Shown: positions 39,039-47,148 of the stretch, in pieces
Layout of the letters: every line of letters starts with the position of its first letter
Position numbering within the stretch: position 1 is the stretch's first letter
From: Aggregatilinea lenta
GTDB lineage: Bacteria; Chloroflexota; Anaerolineae; Aggregatilineales; Aggregatilineaceae
Direction of reading: 5' to 3'
DNA: 64,000 nucleotides
Assembly (NCBI RefSeq): GCF_003569045.1
Contig: NZ_BFCB01000003.1
Coordinates: forward strand, 1,240,001-1,304,000
The notes under the pieces: model-generated
Told to the model about the DNA's origin: nothing
The model's input: the letters and a program-made list of their open reading frames with translations, nothing else
Databases searched by the model: none
Position numbers and translations under genes: made by a program

Positions 39039-39928
39039 CACACAACTCTTACTGTGTTGATCAGTGTATCCACGCCCTCAATGGCGACGCGCACCGTGTC
39101 ACCGGCGTGCAGCGTGAAATCATTGGGCGGCACGATGCCTGTTCCGGTCAGCAAGACTACTCCCTGTGGAAACGTCAGACTGTGCCCGAGATAGGCGAGA
39201 AGCTCGCGCGCGCGCCGCCGGATGTTTCGCGTATTGGTTTCGCCGGAAAAAACCACGTCATCGCCACGCTGGATTTCCAGGCGGATCGGAACGTGCGGGA
39301 AATCCGCGGCGGTCTGGAGCCGGATGCCGTGCCCCAGGGCACACGCGGCCCTGTAGATTTTGGCCTGCGGCAAATAGAGCGGATTTTCACCTTCTATGTC
39401 GCGGCTGCTCATGTCGTTGCCAGCGGTCATCCCCACGATCTCCAGGGCCGGATTCATCACCAGGGCCAGTTCCGGTTCCGGCACGTTCCACGTCGCATCG
39501 GACCGGATACCGACCTCGCCGTACTGGCCCACGACCCATTCGCCTCTGGCCTTGAAGAACAACTCCGGGCGCGCCGCGCCGTACACGCGCAGGTAGACGT
39601 CACCGCCGTCGTCTGCTTCTTCCTGACGGGCCTCGCGGCTGCGGGCGTAGGTGACGCCAGCAGCCCACACGTCCTGGATATCCACCGGTGCCAGCCAGTG
39701 GGGGACGTCAGGTGATGGCGTGTTGTCGAACATCGCGGCGGGGTATCTGCTCGGCGCTGACTCGGCGATGCTCGCCAGCGCGTCCAAAGCGGTCTGTGGA
39801 TCGCCTACCGACGATTGCAGCCACGCGCTGATGGTTGGGACCTGCTGGCTTATATCGTATACGGTGTCAGCGAGATGCACACCGATTCTTATGCCACCGT
39901 CAGGGACAAAAACACGCACAAGCCACAT
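39038..39928 (-). CDS. FAH-family 2-keto-3-deoxy-pentonate dehydratase
   Basis: About 296 residues from the ATG at 39928; the upstream open frame is not protein-like. It has fumarylacetoacetase-fold motifs: metal ligands in PEPELALVMNP and SSRDIEGENPLYLPQAK, and the C-terminal LLTGTGIVPPNDFTLHAGDTV. XylX-type members dehydrate 2-keto-3-deoxy-xylonate to 2-oxoglutarate semialdehyde, the step between the two flanking enzymes. Context makes this assignment strong. It is divergent from the dehydrogenase gene and translationally coupled to the xylonate dehydratase. Confidence 0.85.
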   Translation of the reverse strand: MWLVRVFVPDGGIRIGVHLADTVYDISQQVPTISAWLQSSVGDPQTALDALASIAESAPSRYPAAMFDNTPSPDVPHWLAPVDIQDVWAAGVTYARSREARQEEADDGGDVYLRVYGAARPELFFKARGEWVVGQYGEVGIRSDATWNVPEPELALVMNPALEIVGMTAGNDMSSRDIEGENPLYLPQAKIYRAACALGHGIRLQTAADFPHVPIRLEIQRGDDVVFSGETNTRNIRRRARELLAYLGHSLTFPQGVVLLTGTGIVPPNDFTLHAGDTVRVAIEGVDTLINTVRVV

Positions 39929-40071
39929 AGTAGTTTGCTCACTTTTAGTTTCACAAGTTACGATAGGTGATTGTAGCCGATCACGCTGTGAGAACAAACC
40001 GATTTGACAGCGTTCACGTAATCGGTAACGCGAGTTTCGTACATACGCGAATTTGCACTGAGGACTGTGAC

Positions 40072-41667
40072 ATGATCTCGGGACAAAATCTGATCGCGGG
40101 TCAGTGGTCCGCACAAGGAAACGAAACGTTCGCCAGCGTCAATCCCCGCACGAAAGCCGAGGGTAGCATTCCGCATTTCAACGCCACGGACGGCGAGATC
40201 GATCTGGCAGTGCGCCAGGCAGCCAGGGCCTTCAAAACGATGCGCCTGTTCACTGCCGATGCACGCGCCGCATTTCTCGAGTCCGCTGCCGATGAGATCG
40301 AAAAGCTAGGCGCGGAGCTAATCGAGACGTCTGACGCTGAGACTGGCCTGGGGCAGTCCCGGCTGGAAGGCGAGCGGGGCCGGACCACGTCACAACTGCG
40401 CCTCTTCGCTAACCTGCTGCGCGAAGGCTCTTTTGTCGAAGCCATCATCGATACGGCGATTCCAAACCGGACACCAGCGCCGCGCCCCGATATCCGGCGC
40501 ATGTTGATCCCGTTGGGGCCGGTGGCGGTGTTTGGGGCGAGCAACTTCCCGCTGGCCTTCAGCGTTGGCGGCGGTGATACGGCCTCGGCGTTTGCCGCCG
40601 GATGCCCGGTCATCGTGAAGGCCCACCCGGGCCACCCTGGCACGTCCGAGCTTGTCGCGCGGGCTATTCTGGCGGCGGGAGAAAAGCAAGGATTTCCACC
40701 AGGATTCTTCTCGATGCTTCAGGGCGATACGGTGAGAGTCGGGCAGACCCTGATCGAGCATCCCCAGCTCGAAGCGGTGGGATTCACGGGGTCGCTGCGC
40801 GGTGGGCGTGCACTGTTCGACACCGCCGCCAGGCGTCCGCGCCCGATCCCGGTCTTCGCCGAGATGGGCAGCATCAACCCGATCGTGATTTCGCCCCAGG
40901 CGCTCGCGGTGCGCGGTGATGACATCGCCGCCGGACTGGTGAATTCGGTCACGCTGGGGGGCGGTCAGTTTTGCACCAAGCCGGGCCTGGTGTTCGTCGT
41001 GGATGACGCCGCAAGCCAGGCGTTCATCGCCCGCGTGGCCGAACTGATGGATCAGCGGCAGCCGGGCGTGCTGCTGAACCAGGCGGTCCTGGCCCATCTG
41101 TCGGCGGACGTCGAACGTACCTGTGCCACGGGGCATGTATCAGAGCGGACTGCAACCGATGCTGTCACCCGGGAGGGGTATAGTTTTCCCAACACTGTAT
41201 TTCAGACCACCGGGGAGCAGTTTATCCGTGATGAGTCGCTGCAAAACGAGCATTTCGGCCCGGTGGCGATATTCGTGACGTGTCCCACGCCCGACGTGTT
41301 ATTCGAGGCCGTGGAGTCGCTGCATGGCAACCTGACCGCGACCGTCCATTCTGAAGCGGAAGAAACAGGTTTTACCGGCGAATTGTTCTCACGGCTGCGC
41401 GAAAAGGCCGGGCGCCTGATCTGGAATGGCTTTCCAACCGGCGTCGAGGTGGTGTACGCGATGCAGCACGGTGGTCCGTATCCCGCTACGACCGCACCGC
41501 AGACGACATCGGTGGGGATGACAGCGATCAAACGCTTCATGCGCCCGGTTGCATTTCAAGACCTCCCTGATTCCCTCCTGCCGGATGCGCTCCAGGATGC
41601 CAACCCGCTCAACATCTGGCGCATCGTTGATAATGAGCTCACCCGCGACCCACTCCGCCGGCAATAA
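40072..41667 (+). CDS. 2-Oxoglutarate semialdehyde (2,5-dioxovalerate) dehydrogenase
   Basis: 531 residues from the ATG at 40072 after GAGGA. The ALDH fold shows LGPVAVFGASNFPLAFSVGG, the catalytic Glu in VFAEMGSINPIVI and the catalytic Cys in GGGQFCTKPGLV. These variants are typical of the KGSADH subgroup acting after pentonate or glucarate dehydratases. It would oxidise 2-oxoglutarate semialdehyde to 2-oxoglutarate with NAD(P), completing the Weimberg route. The divergent spacer 39929-40071 contains TTGACA at 40004 with only a poor -10 (TAACGC). Confidence 0.9.
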   Translation: MISGQNLIAGQWSAQGNETFASVNPRTKAEGSIPHFNATDGEIDLAVRQAARAFKTMRLFTADARAAFLESAADEIEKLGAELIETSDAETGLGQSRLEGERGRTTSQLRLFANLLREGSFVEAIIDTAIPNRTPAPRPDIRRMLIPLGPVAVFGASNFPLAFSVGGGDTASAFAAGCPVIVKAHPGHPGTSELVARAILAAGEKQGFPPGFFSMLQGDTVRVGQTLIEHPQLEAVGFTGSLRGGRALFDTAARRPRPIPVFAEMGSINPIVISPQALAVRGDDIAAGLVNSVTLGGGQFCTKPGLVFVVDDAASQAFIARVAELMDQRQPGVLLNQAVLAHLSADVERTCATGHVSERTATDAVTREGYSFPNTVFQTTGEQFIRDESLQNEHFGPVAIFVTCPTPDVLFEAVESLHGNLTATVHSEAEETGFTGELFSRLREKAGRLIWNGFPTGVEVVYAMQHGGPYPATTAPQTTSVGMTAIKRFMRPVAFQDLPDSLLPDALQDANPLNIWRIVDNELTRDPLRRQ

Positions 41668-42098
41668 GAACCGGTATCACCCGCTGCTGTGCGTCCGGGG
41701 TGTCCTCCGAATCAAGGGTGGTTAATTCAGCGGGAGGGAAAAAAGACCCCAAACCTTGACGAACAAGCGCCTGAGACGACTATCGTCCAGGCGTTTTCTG
41801 TGGCAATCAAGCAACGGGGCAATGGTGCGGACCGAACGGATGATCTTCGGCCCTCTAACCTGTTGTTCCTTAACGATCTGCAAAGCTTACCGATAAAGGA
41901 AAACGCACTACCACAAGCGCTAGCCATACCGCGCATTGTGTCCGGCGAGTGCCACCACTGACGCCGTTACCAGACACTGGCTTCTGACGGCTGGCCGACA
42001 CAGTGCTGTTGCTTCGGTTGCATGGCTCAATACGGGACAACCTTGGGGGGTAACTAGCGCCAACTATTGTGACATCGCCTTGAGTGACTGCGGAGTAT
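41668..42098. other. Intergenic region between dehydrogenase and kinase fragment
   Basis: It holds a terminator at 41768-41797. Short frames on both strands lack ribosome sites and family resemblance, so I see no gene. Confidence 0.55.
41768..41797 (+). terminator. Rho-independent-type terminator after the dehydrogenase
   Basis: The stem CGCCTG-(A)-GACG / CGTC-CAGGCG with a 5-base loop and one bulge is followed by TTTTCT. It lies about 100 bases after the stop codon and is correctly oriented for the dehydrogenase gene. Confidence 0.6.
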
Positions 42099-43186
42099 CT
42101 AGAGTATGGACTTTTGCGGGTTAGTTCTAGAGGACATAAGCGTCATTATCTTGTCGAAGCGAAACTCGTTGACCAGAGTACATAGGCTCGCGGCTAGCGC
42201 CGTATTATCCTGGCGAATCTCATCGATGAGGCTCAGCGAGCCTTCTGAGTCCGCCATGCTTGCCGCCTGACACAACCGTGTGACCCACTCCGGTGAAACG
42301 TTCTGCAGTGCTTCCAGGGCAATGTCATGGCCTTTGGCTGCTGGCGCCGGTGGGACGGACTCATAGAGAAATTGCACGCCCAGGTGTTTTGTCAATTTGT
42401 CAAAGATGACAGACTCGCGAAACGGCTTGCGAATGAAATCATCGCAGCCGTCTTCCAGGACCGACCGATGTTCGTGTTCGAACACGCTGGCCGTTAATGC
42501 AATGATCGGAATGGCCTTTCCCTGGTCGGTGGCTTTGATCCGGCGCGTGGCCTCGTGCCCATCCATCGCTGGCATGCGCATGTCCATGAAAATCAGGTGG
42601 GGTTGCCACCCGCCGAGTATGTCCAGCGCTTCCTGGCCGTTGGCGGCGTCGCGCAGCTCAAAGCCGAAGGGTTCCAACAAACGATGCAGCAACGTGCGGT
42701 TTTCCCACGTGTCTTCTGCGATCAATATCCGGTAAGGGATCTGTTCGCCGGAGATCCCCGTGACACGCCGTGCTGATTGCATGGTGAGTGAGTCTTGTTT
42801 GTCCGCCACGGTTGCGATTAAGTCGAATGAGAACACGGAGCCGCTTCCCGGTTCGCTTTGTGCCTTTATGTCGCCACCCATCAACTGCGCAAACTGGCGG
42901 CTGATCGCCAACCCTAACCCCGTCCCTGTCTGCGACTTTCGGCCACTTTCCGTCTGGGAAAACGCCTCAAACAATTGGAGCATCTCGGACGGTGCAATGC
43001 CCTGCCCAGTATCGATCACCTGGAACGACAACTTGCACGATGACCGATCGACGTGATCACAGTCTACATGCAGTGTCACGCCCCCTTCATCGGTGTACTT
43101 AAGGGCATTGCTCAACAGGTTCAACAACACTTGGCGGACCTTGCTTTCGTCACTGCGGATAAAGCGCGGCACGTTCGGCCCTGCAG
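42099..43186 (-). pseudogene. 3' fragment of a hybrid histidine kinase/response regulator
   Basis: The frame encodes the HATPase domain from PRFIRSDESKVRQVLLNLLSNALKYTD onward (N box; landmark), with G boxes DTGQGIAP and GTGLGLAI, then a receiver domain (ILIAEDTWENR, phospho-acceptor Asp in FMDMRMPAMDG, Lys in IRKPF) and a short helical tail. The sensor part and the HisKA dimerisation helix with its phospho-His are missing. Upstream the frame turns into meaningless sequence, exactly where the start of a STAS gene abuts. It therefore looks like a truncated relic and probably cannot autophosphorylate. Confidence 0.75.
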
Positions 43187-43231
43187 CGTGAAAACGCTGA
43201 TGTCGTCGTGATGGACTTGCGAGATGTTCAT
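43121..43231 (-). pseudogene. 5' fragment of a STAS-domain (anti-anti-sigma-like) gene
   Basis: Behind a perfect GGAGG, an ATG at 43231 opens a frame beginning MNISQVHHDDISVFTLQGR, which fits the first strands of a STAS domain. After about 19 codons the resemblance stops and the frame ends at 43121, while the kinase homology begins in another frame. The junction is near 43176. A deletion fusing two genes is the simplest reading. Confidence 0.55.
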
Positions 43232-43273
43232 GTCTCCCTCCTACTTGTAGTCCGTAATCCGCAAGAGTTGGGA

Positions 43274-43308
43274 GCGATGGGTGCTCCCGAGTGCGGAGCA
43301 CCCATCGC
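43274..43308 (-). terminator. Strong hairpin after the ABC ATPase fragment
   Basis: A perfect 14-bp stem (43274-43287 with 43295-43308; arm GCGATGGGTGCTCC) with a 7-base loop sits 8 bases after the stop of the ATPase frame. There is no T-run on the minus strand. Confidence 0.5.
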
Positions 43309-43315
43309 CTTGACC

Positions 43316-43968
43316 TTAGTTGTCGGCGACCAGTCGCGGATCTACGTTCTTGACGATGCAGCCGTCACGCACTTCGACGACGTGCGGAACCTGGCCCGCC
43401 AGATCGCGGTCATGCGTCACCACGACAATCGTGGTACCTTGCGCGACCAGTTCCTCGAACAGGGCAAACATGAGTCCCGCCGAGACCGTGTCGAGATTGC
43501 CTGTCGGCTCATCGCCGACGATCAACTGCGGCTCGTTCGCCAGGGCGCGGGCGATGGCAGCGCGTTGCTGCTGCCCGCCCGAAATCTGGCTGGGGTACTT
43601 GTTTGCCACGTCCGGTAGATCGACCCGCTCGAGCAGTTCCATCGCGCGCTGGCGGCGCGTTCCCCTGTAAGTGCCCACGTAGTTCATCGGCATCATGACG
43701 TTCTCCACGATGGTCAGGGTCGGCAGCAGTTGGAAGAACTGGAAGACTACGCCGACATTGCGACCGCGCCACTTGGCGATCCGGTTTTCGCTCATGTGAG
43801 TCAGGCGTTCGTTGGCGACGCGCACTTCGCCTTCGGTCGGGCGGTCGATGCCCGTGATCATGTTAATGAGCGTGCTCTTGCCACTGCCGGATGGCCCGAC
43901 GATGGAGACGAACTCTCCCGCTCCGACCTGGAAGTCGATGCCCTTCAGCACTTCCAACGCCCCCACGA
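43316..43968 (-). pseudogene. MacB/LolD-type ABC ATPase missing its 5' end
   Basis: From [19 protein letters not shown] onward this is a clear ABC ATPase: Walker [12 protein letters not shown], signature [15 protein letters not shown], Walker [13 protein letters not shown], switch VVTHDRDL. These variants fit the MacB/LolD group that powers lipoprotein or peptide export. Homology stops near 43968, where transposase-like sequence on the other strand begins. The first ~25 residues, including the base-stacking aromatic and the original start, are gone. No permease partner remains nearby, so it is probably inactive. Confidence 0.7.
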
Positions 43969-44179
43969 AGAGCGCCTGGAAACGGCGATCATCCTCAACG
44001 AGCGCCGCCTGCGCCGTGTGTTGCAAGAGTACATCGAGTACTACGATTCCCGGCGGCCCCATCAAGGACTTGGACAGGACAGTCCAATTGACATGCTCCC
44101 GGCTTCACAAGAGGGCGCGGTGCGTTATCGAAATGTGTTGGGTGACATCATTCGGGATTACTACCGCGAGGCCGCTTAG
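43969..44179 (+). mobile_element. Transposase (integrase-core) C-terminal remnant
   Basis: The plus-strand frame reads [22 protein letters not shown] followed by [10 protein letters not shown], the end of a DDE integrase core as in IS3/IS481-like transposases, and stops at 44179. Nothing of the upstream transposase is present, so the element is a fragment. It directly adjoins the broken end of the ABC ATPase, suggesting insertion followed by deletion. Terminal inverted repeats were not recognised. The 44180-44378 stretch is otherwise featureless. Confidence 0.7.
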
Positions 44180-44378
44180 GGCCAGATTTCCCCGCAGATT
44201 AATTTTTGGATACTACGTGAGTCCGTCGCGCTCGATTTTTGGGGTCATCGTCGCCCGGTCCGTGAGGGAAATCGAGGGAGATGACCTCAACCAACCCCCG
44301 TGCCGATCGCTATCATCCCCCCTACTTCTGCTACAATCTCATCACCTTCTGCCCGACCAGCCAACAGGATACTCTCCC

Positions 44379-45890
44379 ATGCACCGGTTTCTCATCCTGC
44401 TCACGCTCCTGGCTCTTCTGCTGATCGCGCCTACACCCGCACCCGCCCAACGCAGCGATCAACTCGGCGAATTTCTGTTCACAACGGACAGCATTGTGTT
44501 CGCTATCAATCCTGACGGGACCAACCGCCGCGAGCTGTTCTCCTCGTCCGGCTACGGCTACGATGGTGACGCGGCGTGGTCGCCGGATGGGTTGTTGGTG
44601 GCGTTCAATTCGTATAGCTACGAACAGGCTGGCGATGTGATACTCATCGGTGACCCGCGCGATCAATCTGTGCGACGTGTAACCGCGCTCGCCGCATTCC
44701 AACTCGATACCGTGCCTTCCTGGGCCCCGGATGGATCGCGTCTCGTGTTCGTGGCGACACCCCTCGGTGCCAGCGAGTCGTCGCGCTCGATCTACGTCAT
44801 GAACCGTGATGGCAGCGATCAGCGCATCCTACAAGACCAGACGCGCGAAGGATTCGTCCTGGATACGCCGGTCTGGTCGCCGGATGGCACCCAGATTCTC
44901 TTCGTGGAGACCCAAGACGATCCCCCCTACGGAGGTGGCCAACCCACGCGCGTCATGATCATGGACGCAGATGGCTCCAACGCGCGGCGGTTATTCGAGA
45001 TCGAGTCCTACATCAGTCGTATCGCGTGGTCGCCAGATGGATCGCGGCTGGCGTTTCTGGCGGATTTTGCGAGCTTCCAGGGAATGGATGGTGTGCCCGG
45101 TTTGTATATCTCCAACCTGGATGGCAGCGACCTGCGTTCGCTTCCTGCTGGGGATCCGAGTTCGCCGCCGGTCTGGTCGCCAGATGGCAATTTCGTCGCC
45201 TATACCGGCTATCGCAGCGCAGATCAGCGCGGCATCTTCATCATTTCGGTGGATGGTTCCGATGAGCGCCTCGTGCCTGACACGTTTGGCACGAACCAGA
45301 TCGATTGGACCGCTGGATCGGTTGAGACGCAGCTTACTGGCATCTCTGTCACCGACCGCGATCTGTCCACGATCATCGACTCGGACGAATATGTGCTGGA
45401 CAACTGCGGCAGCCCGGCGCGGCGCACCGACTCGTGGCGCATCGAACACCACCTGACGCGCCGCGTCTCGTTCGTCACCAGCACAAGCGGTGGCACGGAA
45501 ACCGCCACTTGTAACGGTACGAACCACACCGCGACATGGGACGTCGGGGGCGGCATTGGCCCGATCAAGGAGATCATCAACATTTCAGGCGGCTACTCCG
45601 ATTCCACTGAGGAAACGTCGGAAACGTGCACAGCCGTCATCAACGAACTGACAACCGCCTACCAGCTCGACGAGGAACGCACCGTGATCGAAAGCCGCGA
45701 GTTCTCTGTCGAACTGCCGCCCAACGAGATCGTGAAGTATGAAATCGCGGTGTATGAAGTCGCGATTCGCGGCTATGTCACGATGGCGCGCACGAATGGA
45801 TTTTATGCGGACGAGGTGCAGATTCCGTTTATCCTGCACGACCGGATTCGCATCGACGCGCGTCCAGTTCCGGCAATATGCGCAGACTAG
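44379..45890 (+). CDS. Secreted TolB-like beta-propeller protein with unfamiliar C-terminal domain
   Basis: 503 residues from the ATG at 44379 (AGGA upstream), giving a signal peptide (MHRFLILLTLLALLLIAPTP, cleavage near APAQ). Five WxPDG blades follow (AAWSPDGLLVAF, PSWAPDGSRLVF, PVWSPDGTQILF, IAWSPDGSRLAF, PVWSPDGNFVAY; ~50-310). From ~330 a separate C-terminal part contains paired cysteines (NCGSP, ATCNGTN, ETCTAV) and an ISGGYSDSTEETSE segment I do not recognise. It is likely an exported surface protein. It starts just after the transposase remnant. Confidence 0.75.
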   Translation: MHRFLILLTLLALLLIAPTPAPAQRSDQLGEFLFTTDSIVFAINPDGTNRRELFSSSGYGYDGDAAWSPDGLLVAFNSYSYEQAGDVILIGDPRDQSVRRVTALAAFQLDTVPSWAPDGSRLVFVATPLGASESSRSIYVMNRDGSDQRILQDQTREGFVLDTPVWSPDGTQILFVETQDDPPYGGGQPTRVMIMDADGSNARRLFEIESYISRIAWSPDGSRLAFLADFASFQGMDGVPGLYISNLDGSDLRSLPAGDPSSPPVWSPDGNFVAYTGYRSADQRGIFIISVDGSDERLVPDTFGTNQIDWTAGSVETQLTGISVTDRDLSTIIDSDEYVLDNCGSPARRTDSWRIEHHLTRRVSFVTSTSGGTETATCNGTNHTATWDVGGGIGPIKEIINISGGYSDSTEETSETCTAVINELTTAYQLDEERTVIESREFSVELPPNEIVKYEIAVYEVAIRGYVTMARTNGFYADEVQIPFILHDRIRIDARPVPAICAD

Positions 45891-46237
45891 ATACGGTGTA
45901 CGGTTGAAAAACCCGATCTAGGCGAACATAGCGGTCACGCAGCTTGGCGGTAGCGATCATACAGAAATACACCCAGCCGCCGTACTCCCAAAAAACCGCC
46001 GTCACGTGTGAATTGCGTGACGATCATCTCCGGTCCTGCTGGCAGAGGGGGACGATTTTTACTGTCGGAAAAGGAAGCGCTCTACTCTGATTCATCCGCC
46101 GTACGCTTGACAGTACGAGTCGCCCTAAATTACGATACGGCACATGTTCCTTTCGGCTTTGAAACCTGGACTATCCGGTTCTATAAGGACGAAAAAAGAA
46201 GCCATTTTGTTCTGCTGGCGGGGCGTTGCATGATGTC
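45891..46237. other. Convergent intergenic region
   Basis: Lies between the ends of the propeller gene and the nuclease gene. A short open frame at 46008-46268 runs into the nuclease end and lacks a ribosome site. I see no gene, repeat or clear terminator here. Confidence 0.5.
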
Positions 46238-46765
46238 TCAGCCTAAACGTTCCTCGCACCGATCATAGTACCCGCAGGCAGCGCAGACGCGCGGATTGGC
46301 GTGGCTCCGATGCACCTCCACCTTGCGTCTCAGCCGCCGCATATCGTCGAGCACGTTCGCCAGAAGTTGTTCGTAATCGGGCGTGAAGTCCACCTCAAAC
46401 GACCTGCCGGACGCCTCAAACAGGATGATGCCATACGGGGGCCGGATGCCCGTGTTCTCCTCGACGAGCACGCAGTAGGCAATGAGCTGCATCACCTGAC
46501 TCCAGTACGGCGTGCTCGGCGTGCGGCCCGTTTTGACCTCAACTGGAATATACGCGTCCCCATTCCAGAAGACATGGTCGGGGCGGCCTGTGAGGTGATA
46601 GCGCTGTGAGTAGAGCGTCTTCTCCAGCCGCGCTACCGTGTCCTGATATACCAGCTCACCGGAGGGGATTCCCTGCTGCGCCCGGCGTCGCTCAAGTCGC
46701 CGTTGGTATGCCACCAGCAGGAGCAGCAAAGCGACCAGGGCGACTAGAACCGGTCCGGCGCTCAC
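46238..46765 (-). CDS. Cas4-like PD-(D/E)XK nuclease, C-terminal half as separate membrane protein
   Basis: 175 residues from a GTG at 46765 whose codon overlaps the stop of the preceding gene (GTGA). One membrane helix spans ~5-20, followed by a basic segment. The nuclease core shows GRPD (Asp63), VEVK (Glu76, Lys78) and QLIAYCVLVEE (Gln motif). The C-terminus carries Cys161, Cys164 and Cys170 (VCAACGYYDRC), three of the four ligands of a Cas4/AddB-type iron-sulfur cluster. The N-terminal Cys and His of the fold are encoded by the preceding gene, so the two products probably form one composite nuclease. No cas genes or CRISPR are nearby. Confidence 0.75.
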   Translation of the reverse strand: MSAGPVLVALVALLLLLVAYQRRLERRRAQQGIPSGELVYQDTVARLEKTLYSQRYHLTGRPDHVFWNGDAYIPVEVKTGRTPSTPYWSQVMQLIAYCVLVEENTGIRPPYGIILFEASGRSFEVDFTPDYEQLLANVLDDMRRLRRKVEVHRSHANPRVCAACGYYDRCEERLG

Positions 46766-47034
46766 AACAGCCCCAGCGTGAGGCCCAACACGAGCACCAC
46801 AATAGTCATAACCAGCAGCCAAAGCAGTATTCGTATGAGCGCTTGCAGGCGTTCAAGCGCCCGCACCTCGCCTGCGAAGCGTTCATGCCGCCGCGTGCCT
46901 TGTTCCAGCGCCTCGAGATGGCTGCTCTCCTCGCCGTGGAGGCTGTACCACCACGAACGCTCGCAGTAGAGAAAGCGGCCAATCTCACTGGCGGAGATCG
47001 GCTTCCCCCGGCCTCGGTGCTGTTTGGCGTCCAT
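46762..47034 (-). CDS. Cas4-like nuclease, N-terminal half as separate membrane protein
   Basis: 90 residues, ATG at 47034. It begins with the Cas4-type opening ISASEIGRFLYCERSWWY (first cluster ligand Cys24) and EQGTRRHERF (active-site-type His50), then ends in a membrane helix (~66-90, LIRILLWLLVMTIVVLVLG). It lacks the Asp/Glu/Lys residues, which are in the overlapping downstream gene. Together the two would form a membrane hairpin between the halves of a Cas4 fold. A 4-base stop/start overlap argues for coupled translation rather than a random frameshift. Confidence 0.7.
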   Translation of the reverse strand: MDAKQHRGRGKPISASEIGRFLYCERSWWYSLHGEESSHLEALEQGTRRHERFAGEVRALERLQALIRILLWLLVMTIVVLVLGLTLGLL

Positions 47035-47148
47035 GTCGTCTATCCAGCCGAAATCTCTGCCGTTAGCCCATCATGTTGAGATCTTAGCAGCGAAGACGAA
47101 CAAGAACACCCGTGCTATCCCCAGCAGCAGATCCGCAGATCAATGCAC

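Noticed and set aside
39967-40071. Longer start for the semialdehyde dehydrogenase
   Set aside because: The extra 35 residues are not ALDH-like, whereas the ATG at 40072 has GAGGA correctly placed.
46238-47034. CRISPR-Cas locus implied by the Cas4-like genes
   Set aside because: No other cas gene and no direct-repeat array anywhere in the window; Cas4-like nucleases also occur alone.
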